Assembly (NCBI GenBank): GCA_021234155.1
Contig: JAJEKV010000070.1
Coordinates: 5,422,754 to 5,486,753 of the forward strand
Length of the DNA: 64,000 nucleotides
Reading direction: 5' to 3'
Source of the DNA: Isoetes taiwanensis
Lineage: Eukaryota > Streptophyta > Lycopodiopsida > Isoetales > Isoetaceae
The position numbers and the translations under genes were made by a program. Under the pieces are notes generated by a model. That model was not told where the DNA came from. It saw only the letters and a program-made list of their open reading frames with translations, and did no database searches. This document shows, piece by piece, positions 20,056 to 33,806 of this stretch. Position 1 is the first letter of the stretch. Every line of letters begins with the position of its first letter.

Positions 20056-23000
20056 TCACCATCGGCTTTCCATATATATAGGCACTGTTGGACAAATCAC
20101 ACTGGCAGCAAGAACAGGCTCAGGTTCACAAACTGCACGAAACATAAAAAAAAATAATCCCAACCTAAAGAACAGTTTCTATCTTAAGCATATAGTGGTT
20201 AAATAAACATTGATCCATATTCTAATGCAATAGTTTTCTTGGCACTGATTTATGGGACCCTACAAAGAAAAGACATCCACAAATGATGTTCATACATTCT
20301 AAATGTTGGGCTGGGCATTTCAATGTTTTCCATTAACCACAATCACTCCATGCATATTATATCCAGTCGAATTTAAATAACTTCTTCAAATATAGCACCT
20401 AAATCACACAGGTAACCTTTTTGCACTGGGAATGTTGACACCCTAAGGGACGAAAGCGGAAAAAACCTTGAGTTGTGCAAGGATGGTACATGCATTCTCA
20501 TAATCCATAACAAATCTGAAAATAGTGAAGTGAGGCCACTGCACAAGTATAACGATCAAATGAAGATTAACATGTTAAGGTACAGGTTTAGAGCTTACGA
20601 GCTAATCATTTGACTGCTTCAAAGCCGTTGCAAGCTTTGGCAATTCAAAGCCATATAGGTTATGAGAGTGTTCATACTCATATTCCTATTGTTAATACAT
20701 ATGACATATCTACATGCAATGTGCATTTTACTCAATGGATAAGATGGCCTAGTGCTTACAATCCAATAAGTTCAAGGTCTCTATGGGGACATAGAGATAA
20801 TGCCTTGCCCATATATGACTACGACCTTCTGATTGATTCCAGAAAGGATAGCATTTAGTTATGAACTTATATACACATGCAATTGCACATGCACCTAAAA
20901 CAGGTACATAGAAAAAATCTGCCTCATCACCACTAGTTGTACGATGGGGACTGGATAGGAGGCTCTCATAGAGTGCTATCTGTTAAAATGAACACTGGAA
21001 ATATATTCTTCGCTGCTTTGTGTTGTATTAATACAAGCTGTTTTTAGTCATATGTACAGAGTTGTTGAACGGACTATCCAGAACTTTAGACAATTTGTAA
21101 AGGACCTGATGAAAGATTGGAAATTGGGCCTATGGCACAAGTCTTTGTACCTATTTGCAAGCCCATGATGATAAAACTCTGGCACCTCGTTAGAGAGTTT
21201 AGGTTTATGAGCACAGAAAGCATATAGCCTTTAGTTCTTCTAAGGAAACTTTACTTTATATGGTTCTGCCGCCCATATGATCTGGGCTCCATCTTTGATG
21301 GTTGATTGATTTACATAATAGCTTTGTATATGCAAGTTAGATTCTAGTTTAATAAATGTGGCAGATACTGCATTTAGCAGTGTTGATTGATTTACATAAC
21401 AACTTTGTATATGCAAGTTAGATTCCCAATTTATATGTGGCAGATACTACATTTAGCAGATATGCATATCACCATATCATCTCTACAGTATAATTTACTT
21501 TAGCAAAATTAGGATACCTATAGAAGATTAGTAACTCACCTCAACACCATAAAGTTGGTCACTCCATAATGTTGCATTACGTTTATCGTACACTCTATTG
21601 ACACATAAGAACTTGAAATAGCGTCCCTGCAAAATGCGGTTGAATAAGTTCTTTTGAAAATACTTATTTATCAACATAAGGAAATTCTTGGGTAGATTAA
21701 AACACAAGTCATCTCCAACAAGTGACTGTTATATTCTGGAGAAAGATCATAAACGTAGATTAATGACCGCTTCTTCTGCACGGATAGATTCTGCAAGTCT
21801 CCACCAAACAATAATAGAAGACAATGGCCTGTCTAGTATTATGTACGTGTCCCCATATATCTATTCCTATGCCGCCATAATACAATCACTCATGCCAAGT
21901 TGAGCAACCAAAGTCATTGGCATATATGGCTGCAATGGGAGAGCATAAATTTTTTTTTTTGAAGAACGTGATTTACTTCATATTATACACTCAAAAAATT
22001 ACAGAGTACTTCCAGAAGTAAGAAATGTCCCTGAAGCATCAATCACTTTTAGATGATCCCTCCATATTGGAATTTTAATACGATCATGCCAATTGGAGAG
22101 CATAATTACAACGTGTTTGATACAAATACCAGTGAGGCAAATGGTGGGAAATGAAACAAGTGCCCATACACTGCCCAAGCTGGATCACCTGTTGTCGGCC
22201 CCTCTTTGTTGCAAATATTGAAGCATGGTAATATCTGGCCCTAACTCTGTAATATCCGGGTCTCCACTCAAAACCATAGCCTTCCTACAGAAAGGTAAAA
22301 GAACGACAAAATTACCATGCTGCTCCATTATCTGCTACAAGAGGGCTAAAACATGATTTTGTCAATGTACACAATTCACAGTTCTTAAATATAGGTGCCT
22401 TTTGTATAAGAATTGGGAAATTTTGTTACTTTGTTATTACAAAACTGCACCCAGCTTTAAGGTTTTGAAATCACAATAAATTGCTAAATTTCAGAATACC
22501 TTGGCTTTGAAGCAATGTTGGCTTAATCTTAGTATCTATGTGAAATCTAGAGTAGCACAAACATATAAGCTCACATTGAAATAACATTGGCTTAATCTTA
22601 ATATCTGTGTGATATCTAGAGTAGCATAAGACATATAGAATTGAAATAGCTTCTGTGTGCAATCATTCCATATCATTTCTGTTCAGTTCTGTCTAAAGCC
22701 TATCTCTGTACTAAAAAACAGTCAGCACTGCCCATGGAAGGATATGGCCTCAAAAGAGCTTTGAAAAATCCATCCAAGGTGAAAAACAGAGACAAACAGG
22801 AGGAAATTTAACCATTTTTTATCATGGAAAGAAGGCAAATGGAAAGAACCCTCATGCAATTGCAGGAAGAACCTCGAAAAAGTCTTGCACATTCACAACT
22901 GCAGAAATGAATTTTGCAACAAAGGTCCTCCATTGTACATAAATACATATCTCGTTGACATCATAAGGATATGGCTAGATGAACAAAAAGACGCACATCC

Positions 23001-23985
23001 ATTATTAAGAGCCTTTTGGCTTTCCCTGGTTAGTCCATAAGACTTGAGCAGGGTTGCCCTTAAGCCCAAATTTGACTAAGCATAATTTAGAAGGTCGGGC
23101 GAATAATAGAGTTGCAAGATTAGTTATGCTGGCAAATGTTTTCTAGACATGAATATTTTTTATAGAAATCTAGGCGAATCAGGGCCAATATTATTTTGCC
23201 AAGATTAAAGTGTCCTTATTTTCCTAGTGCAATTTCTGTGGTGAAATTTTTTTCACCGACATCCATATTTAATCAAGGACACAACTACTTTATAACTATA
23301 GTTGCATGATGCAATACCACAACTTAACCTTTGCAAATGAGAACGTGGCTTATCCTTGTAGATAAAACAAATCTATTAAAAGGGAGGTCTGTAAAAAAAT
23401 GCTCTCCAGTGCATCCTTAGAAGTATTTGAAACACAATAGCTACAAAAATAACTCTTAAATTTTCACCTGGTGGATATGGAGAATAGATTATGTTATGAA
23501 GAAAGCCTAGAATATTAGGCAATTCCTTAAGAAATCTTCGAGAAGGAGGGTAGAGGATAAGGCGAATCCATAGTTATGACGCTTAGTGGATGTGGCGAAT
23601 TTTCAAGTGGAGTGAGATTTGTTTGTAGAAAAGTTGGCTAATTTTATTTTTTTCATCTATAACGGGCCCTACTAAACCATAGCATCAAAATTTCTCGATA
23701 CCCTTAAAAAATAGCCTTTTGGCGAACTTTCGTCCTTAAGGGCTACCCTGCTTGAGGCACAATTGTAACCCACCATAAATCTATATAGAGCCGAAAGAAA
23801 TCTCACCTTAAATAACATCCAGCCCGATGAATAAACTTAGCAACAGTTTTGTTAGTCACACTCTCTCCATCAGAAGTTGTGAGATCAACATCGACATGGC
23901 AAGGAAACTCCATAGCAAGCTTGCTGAATATTGTACATACAGCTGAAGCATTGCAAACGGGACAAATTCCATAATTCTGTTTCAT
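20056..23985 (-). CDS. Unrecognised multi-exon gene (five exon candidates)
   Basis: Exon candidates with good splice sites, in transcript order. 23985-23807 reads KQNYGICPVCNASAVCTIF to KFIHRAGCYLR with donor gtgaga. 22284-22189 reads KAMVLSGDPDITELGPDITM then LQYLQQRGADN with donor gtgatc. 21626-21540 reads GRYFKFLCVNRVYDKRNATL then WSDQLYGVE with donor gtgagt. 20515-20467 reads FVMDYENACTILAQLK. 20132-20056 is a possible last exon ending MESRW-stop. The first two join in phase; the second and third do not in the best-looking frame, so an exon may be missing. The CPVC pair could bind metal or be redox-active. I do not recognise the family. A 702-bp MITE sits in the first intron. Confidence 0.5.
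21301..21459. repeat. Tandem duplication, 81-bp unit, two copies
   Basis: Units begin gttgattgatttacataa at 21301 and 21382 and end catttagcag. The second copy is about 78 bp with small changes. It lies in an intron of the unrecognised minus-strand gene. A similar two-copy duplication of about 70 bp (ggcttaatctta, ctagagtagcac) is at 22516-22640. Confidence 0.85.
23049..23750. mobile_element. hAT-like MITE, 702 bp
   Basis: The ends are a 16-bp inverted repeat, CAGGGTTGCCCTTAAG on the left and CTTAAGGGCTACCCTG on the right (one mismatch). They are directly flanked by CTTGAG at 23043-23048 and 23751-23756. A CAGGG start suits hAT; the duplication is 6 perfect bases, whereas hAT gives 8, so two further positions would have to have changed. 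It has no coding capacity and lies in an intron. Confidence 0.7.
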
Positions 23986-24372
23986 CTAACTAAAATACTG
24001 AAGGCATCTAATTTACTTTTCATTGGTAAAGTCTGGACTGCACAAACAGGTCTGATGTGTCATCGCAAATATTTCTTACATGGCTTGAGGTAGTGATAAC
24101 CATCATCAAAAATTTACAAAAAGGAAGGAGTAGGAAAACAATCTTTCCACGAAGCTAATTTGATGAAAGATCCCAGTAACACACAATGTCAATTGATGAA
24201 ACATCCATTAATATACAATGCCAGCCAAAATGATCGGTTAATTAAAAAACACTCCTTATATTTTATAAGAACTACCTTGATAAGGCAAATTAAGGATTTA
24301 CACCCACTGGTAATCATGCCATTCCCCTATTCTGGCTTTTTTCTTGTCATCTACAGATAGCAATAGGAGCAA

Positions 24373-25035
24373 ACCAAAGGTTGACCATGGATTTGTGCTC
24401 CACCGAAAACTGCTAGCAAAATGATGTAAGTTTAGATCAATTCAACAAAGCAACTATCTAGACAAAATTACTCTAGGAGGGCAATGGTGCCAAAATTCCA
24501 TAGCATTATTAACTATTAACCTTTGAAATTACTGTAGCTAGGTGTAGCTACATGGTCTATTGAATCATTGTGGTTCCACAAATAGAATCAGCCTCACTCA
24601 ACTTTTCTAGAAAGATACGTTTTCCCTATTTTGGAATGCGGTTGTCATTAAAAGTCAAATTTTCGTTCTCAGACCTAATGGTTCCATAGTCGATATTGAA
24701 AACTTAGAATCTATACTAAGTAACTTTTAGCAATTGCTTTTTGAAATGGAATGTGAACATCAAATAATTTCAACAATGTGCTTTCAACCTTCAATTTTGA
24801 TAATGAAGGCACATAAATATATGCTTCCCATGTTCAAGTAGTTTAGAAAAGCACAATGTAGATCTAGCTTGCATTTGTTTGATTGAACCTGCATTAATAT
24901 TAGAACCAAATTGCAAGTCTCTTGACATGCATATAGTTGTCAAAACTACATCCCAAAAGGCATATAGTAGCACAGAAAACATATAAACATGTAGGTGCAT
25001 CCATGGTAGATTTGTTAAATTGTCTATATTGCTTA
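24373..25035 (+). repeat. Uninterrupted paralogue of the TIR-transposon target site
   Basis: This is a second copy of the segment split around the TIR transposon. It runs without a gap through atgtaggtgcatccatgg (about 24991-25008), where the copy at 5340-5938 has 13.4 kb inserted after the GTG. Similarity ends near 25030. Confidence 0.85.
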
Positions 25036-25057
25036 TGTTAGCTTACCATCCAACCTC

Positions 25058-25380
25058 AAAATCCAAAGAGCTTTTGGCAATCATCCTATCCGACATAAAC
25101 TTGTATGGAGTATTTCCTTTCTACAGACCGTGACTCCTGGTGGGATGTCCTATGGTGTTCTTTTAAACAACAAAGATATGGATGTAATGCATGGAGATAA
25201 CTTCCCAACTTATAGAGTTATTAGAGGGGTGTTTGATCTCTATATATTTTTCTTTTGCTGGAACCAAACCTATATGCATTGTCTATGAGCTTGTTGGTTG
25301 CCCAACTCCCGTGTGATACTGGTCTCTAGACAAGTTGCTGCAATCTATCTTATATCTTGTATTTCATTTGTTATCCTACA
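25058..25380 (+). pseudogene. GH31 glycosidase (alpha-glucosidase/xylosidase-like) fragment
   Basis: One frame reads LLAIILSDINLYGVFPFYRP. After a frame change it continues GMSYGVLLNNKDMDV, PTYRVIRGVFDLYIF, and after another change FAGTKPICIVYELVGCPTP, then a stop and YWSL. This is the order of the GH31 N-terminal beta-domain (LYGSHPFY, HGVLLLNSNGMDV, YKVIGGILDLYFFAG, LIGRPTPMPYWSLG in intact enzymes). The catalytic barrel that should follow is missing. At least two frameshifts and a stop make it a decayed fragment of a host gene, abutting the duplicated segment. Confidence 0.65.
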
Positions 25381-25557
25381 AGCCTGTTCCCTTGGAAGTG
25401 AGGTCGTCAGCTATAAAGCATATGGATGAATATAGAGCTTTCACTCTTGGCCTTATAAATTAATACAAGTAAGATGCAATAATATGTTGATCCCTTGCAA
25501 ATGGGCATACGGTTTTATGCCTATATATAAGATGACTACAAATTGTTAGGTTCATAG

Positions 25558-25664
25558 GAAGATTAGAACATGTTCTTGAAAGCAATAGATGGAATCCGGC
25601 TTTAGAACGGCCTTTGGCAGGAACTCTGCAAAATGTGCTTGGAGCGAGTTCAGAGGCAAAATAG
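25558..25664 (+). CDS. Possible terminal exon, unrecognised
   Basis: After an acceptor-like ttcatag the frame reads RLEHVLESNRWNPALERPL, AGTLQNVLGASSEAK and a stop at 25662-25664. It is protein-like but isolated. It could belong to the GH31 relic or be chance. Confidence 0.25.
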
Positions 25665-28600
25665 GCTTGGAGCATGTAAATGGATGCCAACTGGCAACAC
25701 AACCTCTACAAATACAGTAATCTTACAAACGCAGAAGAAAATAGTCTTTTTATCTCTCAAACTGAAACACTGCCTCTAGAAACCTTGGCGCTTCTATATG
25801 ATTCTGAAATGCGCCCATACTGATATTTAGTTACTCTAGCAAGCCAGGTGGGTACAACAAAGCATGACTTTATGAAACCTTCAAGCAAGTCTTCATATAC
25901 TTTCAAATATACCGAATTGTAAGTGCCAAACTTCAACCAACGTTTTTTAAACCAGCTTATTTCTTACAAGTACTTTCGTTTACTTAAAACAATTGACAAG
26001 CAACAATAGACCCGGTACTGTTCACTGTTTCGATTATCACATTAGATAAAAACAGTTCAGTCCGGCATCCAATCTGGCATCCAATTCAACTACACCACAA
26101 TTCGATTCCCATCAATACCTGTCTGTACAAGTGGATAACACATCTCACTTAGTTTGTTTCCATATTTTACAGTCACCGAGTAGTCGAGACTTCTAATCTC
26201 ATTTTCTTCTACATGTCACAATCTGAACACCTCCATGCAATAGTCTAAATAATAGTCATAATAAATATCGCTAGAGCATATAATATGAGTTCCAAGAATT
26301 CCCTCTTCAGATTATATGCTTCATGACAGATCTAGTTCCCCCTGTATTGAGCAGTTTATCTGTTCCTTCAGCTTATGAAATCTGCCTTCATGTAAGGCCT
26401 TTGTTAATAAATCTGCTAGTTGCATATCTGTGGATATGTAGTGTAGTTAGAATATTTTTTATTTCCACTACTTCTCTCACATAATGCATTTTCAGTTCAA
26501 TATGTTTACTTCTCTCATGCATTACAGAATTTCTGGATAATGCTATGCAGCTCATGCTGTCTGAATATAAAAGTGTAGGCTCCTTCTATAACTCCTAGTT
26601 CCATTAATAACCTCTTACACCACACTATTTCCTTAGCAGCAAGATATGCTGCAGCATATTTTGCTTCTGCAGTGGATTGAGTTGTGGAGGTTTGTTTCTT
26701 ATATCTCCATGAAACAGGCGCACCTCCGAGTAGTACTAGTATATAACCAGACACTGATTTTCTTGTATCCAGATCGCCAGCCCAGTCAGCATTACAATAA
26801 GCTTGCAAACTCATATTTCCATTGCAATAGACAATTCTATGTTGAATAGTGCCTTTAAGATACCTTAATACTCTCTTTGCAGCAGTCCAATGTTTTTTCC
26901 CTGGACAATTAGAGTATTTGCTCAATAAATTTACTCTAAAGCTTATATCTGGTCTCGTGGTGTTGGCTACATACAGTAACGAACCAATCAACTCTCTATA
27001 CGGAGTGCACTCCATATCTTTGCATTCTTCTTCTGTTTGAGGAGACATTTCAGCTGAAATTTTATGGCCTGGTACTAGAGGTGTTCTGGCTATGTTGCAG
27101 CATATTGAACCATTCTAACATGCCTTCAATATTTTTTGACTGTTTCAGCCACAATATTTTTTTACTTCTATTTCTAAACACTTCAACACCTAAGAACTTA
27201 CGTAATTCTCTAAGATCTGTCATTTTAAACCTGGAGCTTAGCAGTTTCTTGCAATGGTCAAGTATGTCTGCCGACTTTGCAACCATTATGCAGTCATCAA
27301 CATACACGCGCCAATTATACAATACTTGTCGCCTCTTTTCATACAGTAAATATTGCCATCATTCTCTAGTTTAACAAATCCTTCTGCTCTGAAAAATGAA
27401 TCCATACACTTATACCATTGTTTGGGTGCCTGTTTAAGACTGTACACAGCTTTCTTTAGTTTCCACACCTTGCTGCTTCCTTGAACCCAGGCGCTTGCTT
27501 CATAAAAATGTCTTCTTCTAATTCAGCATTGAGAAATGCCGTGCTGACATCCATATGATGCAGCTCCAGATCATAAGCATTTGCCATTGACAACAACATT
27601 CTTAAACTTGTCATTTTAACAATAGGAGAAAAAGTATCAGTATAATCAATACCTCTTCTCTGCGAGAATCCTTGAGCTACGAGCCTATCTTTATACTTCG
27701 GAGTTATGCCGTCTGCTTCCACTTTGAACTTGTAGATCCACTTATTCCCCACAACATGCTTCCCGTTTGGTAGATCCACAACTTCATATGTTTCTGTTCT
27801 ATCAAATGACTGCATTTCATTTTCCATGGCCTGTCTCCATTTATGTGCATCTGCAGACCTCATTGCCTCGTCAAATTTCTTTGGTACATTAGGCTCTATT
27901 ACCATGAGCGCATCAATATCTTCAGTCTCTTATGCTTCCTTTATTTTGGCTAACCTTAGACTTTTGCCACTTTGTCTGCCATAGCTTTCTAGACTAACTT
28001 TGGCCTCTTCTGTAAGTCTCTGAGCTTCCGACCTTCTTTGTTTCCCTTGCCTTTGTTGTACCACAATGCTTGGTTCTTCTACATGCATAGAGCTTTCATC
28101 TTGGGCTTCAGCATCTATAGAGTCCTCAACATGCTCATGCTGATTTCTGATATTTAAAGCTTCTTTATTCTCGCTTTCATAATCTGAGTCAAGAATGTCC
28201 TCAATCGGACCTTCATTTGGCTGGTTTCCTGTGCTTGGTATGTCTCTTGTTTGTTCAACCACCTTCTGTTCTTCAGCAGGAACTTCTTCGGGGTTTATGG
28301 TTTTTGTCCTGTATACTTGACTCTCATCAAATATGACGTCTCTATTGACAATCACTTTTTTCTTCTCAGGCAAGTATAACATGTAACCCTTCGATTGCTG
28401 ATGATATCCTACTAGATAGGAGATCCAAGCCCTCTCGTCTAATTTTACTCTTAGTTCACTAGGAATATGTGCATATGCAAGGCAGCCATACTTTAAGGTG
28501 ATCATAAACTCGTTTGTTTCCAGACCACAATACTTCTGGTATACTACCATTAATGCTTGCATTTGGCAGCAAGTTTTGAATATAAACAGAAGTTCTCACA

Positions 28601-29364
28601 GCCTCTTCCCATAGGAAATTCAGTAAGCCACTTTGTTTAAGCATTGCCCTGACCGCATTCAAAATAGTCCTACTCTTTCTTTCGGCCACGCCATTTTGTT
28701 GTGGCGTATGACTTGCATGTTGTTTGTCTTTTAATCCCCTTTTTAGCACAATACTTATTGAATGCCTTTGACAAGTACTCTCCTCCTCTGTCTGATCTTA
28801 CACATTTAATTTCTGGGAAGGGACTCGCGAGAGACACAAAACCGGCCGATAGGCTTGTCATTCATCGCAGCAGCAGTATACAATGGGTGAAAAACTAAGG
28901 AGAGAGAGAGAGGGGATAGCCGACCATAGGAACAATATCGGACTACCCCCTAAAAAGAAAATGTGCCAAGGCAAAATAAAAGGGTAATGGCGACAACTTC
29001 TCATCGGGATAAAAAACCCCGCCCTTTCGGGTTTTCGAGGAAAACCCTAATGAGAAATAGTCGCCAACAACCTTGAATGTGTTGCCTGGAGAACGGAGAG
29101 AAACGAGTTGATGGCGAACGCAAAATAGAGCACGACCGGCTAAAAGCCCCCGAATGTATCCATGGAGAACGGAAGGAGAGGGTAATGGCTTAACGAAATA
29201 GAACGGGACCCCGCCAGACGTGGAAAACGGCGAGAATCCTCGCAAGCAATACCAACAAAGCTCCCAAAAGAACACCCGTGAAATGGTCGAGAAAAACAAA
29301 CGAAACAAAGCGCACCAAGAAAGTCCGGAAATAAAAACAGAGGAAAAAAAAGAACATAAAAAAA

Positions 29365-29610
29365 GATAGCATCACCCAAATGGGTGGAGAACCATTATGT
29401 AAAAATATGCATCACCCCGATGGAAATAAACAAAGATAAAGCATCACCCAAATGGGTGGAGAACCACTATGTAAAATATGCATCACCCTCGAGGTGAAAA
29501 TAAAGATCACCCAGAGGTGGAGAACAACAAAAATATGCAACAGGGGGCTGATGGAACAAAAACATAAGAATAGCAACACTCCTGGTGGAGAGAACAACAA
29601 AGAGGCATGA
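29365..29610. repeat. Short hairpin-forming tandem repeats
   Basis: Units with gcatcacccaaatgggtggagaac alternate with tatgcatcaccc. CACCCAAATGGGTG is self-complementary. About five degenerate units occur here, with related ones at 32955-33015. Confidence 0.65.
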
Positions 29611-31568
29611 ACAACAAAAATCCAAATGAAAAGACTCCATGCGCCACCGCCGCCAGGGCGGGAAGGGAGGGAAGCCACGCGAGGAGAAGAAGAATCGCTG
29701 GTGAAGACGCCGATAACCGGTTTCAAACAGTAAAAGGCCTAATATGCCCGCCCCTTCCCAATGGCGATCCGGCTGGCTCGGATCGATGGGATTCCGGAAG
29801 GGACTCATGAGACACAAAAACGGGCCGACTACCAAAGGACTTCCTCAACTATAAGCCTAGTCATCGCTGAAACCTCCAGCTTAAGCCGATAGCAAGAAGA
29901 CACTCCTGCCACCACCCCCGAGCCGGGCCGGATAGGATAAAGGACGCAGAGAAAGGAGAGGAACAAAAAAAGAGGTCACGGACCGAGTATCGAGGGAGAT
30001 GATAGGAACCCAGAGAAATCAAAATTGGCGACGTTGACGGCATGCGAATGAAGGCAAGCGCCAGGGGAGAAAAAAACCAAGATCCAAGAGTATGGTTCAA
30101 GCGAAAGGAAGCTACACGCTGACGATTTAGAACCGCAAAGCGAAGCAGCCGGGAGAGAAAAACGGCTGAAGAAGAAGAGCTTGGCGCTACGGGACGGACG
30201 ACATCAGCTCAATGACCTGAAAAAGGAAAGGACATTATAGAAAAACAATGAAAAGAGAAGCACGCCGCCACGATGACGAATCTAAGGAAGCTCGGGCCGG
30301 ATGGCAATGACCCTAAAAAGGAAGGACATTAGAGAACAAAACAATGAAAAGAAAGGGACGCCGCCAATGGCGATCTAATCGAAGGAAGCGCCCGCATGCC
30401 AACGAACGCAACAAGGCGATGACAAAACAAACCACGCATACGCATAAATGCACATATGATATGAATGCAAGCCAACAAAGGAACCCTTCAACATGGATCC
30501 CCAAAAAGAATAAACAATAACGATAAATAAGAAGGAAAAATAACAAGTAAACAGAGAAAAAGGCAAAGAGGAAAAAAAAAAACCTACGATAGGAATATAA
30601 AAATGCATAGATATAAAGATCGGACGAGAAACATGGCGACGTGATGAAGGGAGAGAAGACGAGGACCGCCAAAGAGCCACACGCCAATTGAAGGCAAGGC
30701 TCCAGATGCGCGAAAGCGCAAAGGAAAATAATACAACAAGAGCAGCGCCAGAGAGGGAAAAGAAAACCGGGATGCGCGTAAGTGGAGAACAAAAGAGCCG
30801 ATGCCGAGGCAGGCACGAGGAAAAAGGTAATGAGGGGGCGAAGCTCGACGAGAGGTAGACTGACCAGCCAAAGAGGGTAAAGGTAAATGGCGGGAGAGGG
30901 AAGTTGAAATTTAATGAAATCCCGCGATGACGACGATTTAGAACTGCAAGAAAGACGAGCGAAAGCCGGGGGAGAAAGCGCGGAGGGAGAAGAGCTGGAA
31001 GTGCCCGGTGCAGACAAAGATCAGCCTGACCTGAAAAAAAGGAAGGACATTAGAGAACAAAACAATGGAAAGAAAAAGCACACCAACTACGGGCTAAGAA
31101 AAGGACGCCTCCATAAAACAAGTCCTTCACTATGATGAGTCGAAGAAGACACCCCCAAAGAAGTTAACCAGAAGGACAACAACCCAGAAGAAAAGAAAAC
31201 CATGTTAAGGTAAAAAGGCAGCCGGTAGCAAGATAAGGCTCAAAAGGAGGAAAAAGATAAAGAAGAAAACTTATCCCGGAAAGTGGGGAAGCATGATACA
31301 CCGGGCATAGGGCGTATAAAAAATGCATACAGAGACAATAACAGAAAAATAAAAACCGGTGAAATGTCCCATGCATAAAATGGAAAAACAACACGAGAAG
31401 AAAACAAGCGAGGAGATGGATAGAGTGAATAAAATGAGGCCCACATATACGCAAACTAAAAGAGCACGATACAAATGACGGTAATACTAAGGTCTGTTCG
31501 AAAAGCATAGGAGAAACGTCGGCGGTGAAGCGAAGACAAATACCATATGCATAAAGCCATGAATAAAG

Positions 31569-33806
31569 GGCCTCAATAGGAAAAAAACATACTTGGGCAA
31601 ATGAGGGAGGCGAGATTGAGGACGAAAGAATGTAGACATACCAAAGACCAAAAAGAATGGTCCGAAAGGAAACGAAACTAAAGTTAATTGAGCACAAGGA
31701 AACGTAAAAATGAGGCGTAACAAAAAACGATAAGCCCAAGGAAACAACACATAGGCCACAGAAAGAAAATAAAGTAAAAATGCGGCCAGAACATAAACAA
31801 GAAAATGAACTGGAATAACCCAGACAACTGTGAAAGAGCGTGGGGCATCAAAAAACAAGATAAACCACAAGTGCAAAAAATAAAATCCAACAACTATGGG
31901 AAACCAAGAATGTAGAAGATAATACCACCCGAATAATGTATACCACCTAATAAGCACAACATGGAAACTAGTTTGAGACACCGTATATAGGAAAAAAGTA
32001 AATTCAAATGATGCCGAACATAAAAAGTCAAACAACCATGTAAACGCATATAATGCAAAAACATGCCAACATAAAGCGGAACCATATTGTCAACTATAAC
32101 GTAAAAAAGATAACACCATGAAACATCGGGAAACAAGATAGAGGCAAGAACATGAAAAAGCAAATGCAACCATTGTAATGTCTGTCGCCCAAAAGAGGAG
32201 AACAACGTCAAGAATATGAAAAAGAAAAATCAACCCTCCTAGTCTTGTAATAAGCATAACTTGGAAACCAAGTGGAGACATCGTAAATAGGAAAAAAGGC
32301 AAATTCAAATGATGCCGAACATAAAAATCAAAATAGATCACGTGAATGCAAATATAGGGAAAATATCAAGGTAAACAACAAGAATGATGAAAACATAAGG
32401 TGCCAGAGATGAAAAGGACAATACATGTAGAATAATATGCCACACGGACCAGATTCGGGCCTATGCTAAAAAGCAATATGCACGCAAAACACAATCGATG
32501 GAAAAAAACACTTTAATGATTCCGAAGGGACTCATGAGACACAAAACCCAATTTTTTACCTCAATAGGAAAAAAAAACATACTTGGGCAAACGAGGGACT
32601 AGGACCGAGGAAGAGAATGTAGACATACCAAAGAACGCACAAAAGAAGGTCGAGAAGGAACCGAAACTAAAGTTAATCTGAGCACAAGGAAACGAAAATG
32701 AGGCGAATTTCAAACGATAAGCCCGCAAATTACCATAAACCCCAGGTGTCGAGGCCCGCACGGCTAACGTGAGCAGGGTGAGATCTAAGAGAAGCGCCCA
32801 ACAACCAATCGAGAGCCGAGAAGAATTGGAACGAGAAGGCACCCATGAGCCGCTAAGGAGAACAAGAATGTGCATAATGGTGAAGCTGCAAACCGCAAAA
32901 CAACAAGCACTCAAAGGGATGTGAGCGATTAGAAATGAGAAAAAATCAACAATTCATGAAAAAAGAGAGGATAGCATCACCCAAGAGGTGGAGAAAAGCA
33001 CTACCCAGCGGGTAGAAGGAAAACATAAGAAATAGAAATGTGTGTCCTAATAGAGCCAAATAGCAAATATGATGTATAATGGTAGCAAACCGAATAACCC
33101 AAACATCAAAAACAAGATAAACCACAAGTGCAAAAAATAAAACCCAACAACTATGGGAAACCTAGAGTGCGAAAGATAAGACCACCCACGAATAACGTGA
33201 TACCAATTCCGATAATAAGCATAACATGGAAACTAGGTGGAGACACCGATATATAAAAAAAAGCAAATTCAAATGAGGCCGAACATAAAAAGTCAAACAA
33301 CCATGTAAACGATATAATGCAAAAACATGCCAACATAAAAAGCGAAACCATATTGTCAACCATAACGCAAAAAAAGATAATAACCATGAGACATCCGGAA
33401 ACATGATAGAGGCAAGAACGTGAAAAAAATAAATGCAAACCATTGTAATGCTTCGTCACCAAAAGAGGAAAACAACGTTCAAGAATATGAAAAGAAAATC
33501 AACCCTCATAGGGCATAATAAGCATAACGTGGAAACCAAGTGGAGACATCGATATAGGAATAAAGGCAAAATTCGAATGATGCCCGAACATAAAAAGTCA
33601 AAATAGATCACGCGGAATGCAACATAGGAGGGATAATACCAAGGTAAAAAACAACAAGAATGACGGAAACAATAAGGTGCGAGAGATGAAAAGGACAATA
33701 CATGTTGAATAATACGCCACAATAATCGACCCGACGGTTCGCTATGCTAAAAAGCAATATACACGTGCAAAAACACACCCTATGGAAAAACACTTTAATG
33801 ACCAAG
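31569..33806. repeat. Large direct duplication within the nested complex
   Basis: 31569-32520 and 32556-33806 share long similar stretches: cctcaataggaaaaaaacata and aatgtagacatacc at 31569 and 32556, then accacaagtgcaaaaaataaa at about 31868 and 33120 through cactttaatga. The second copy has about 300 bp extra in the middle. The left-end tag GAAGGGACTC lies at the junction (32523). Confidence 0.8.

Noticed and set aside
25918-26328. Complete 411-bp Copia 3' LTR with identical partner at 38454
   Set aside because: Only about 11 bases match at the outer end; the rest could not be aligned by eye, so LTR length is left open.
30313-32035. Minus-strand hydrophobic frames resembling membrane proteins
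   Set aside because: The region is T-poor on the plus strand, so the complement reads as Phe/Leu/Ser-rich by composition. Frames are not conserved between the duplicated blocks.
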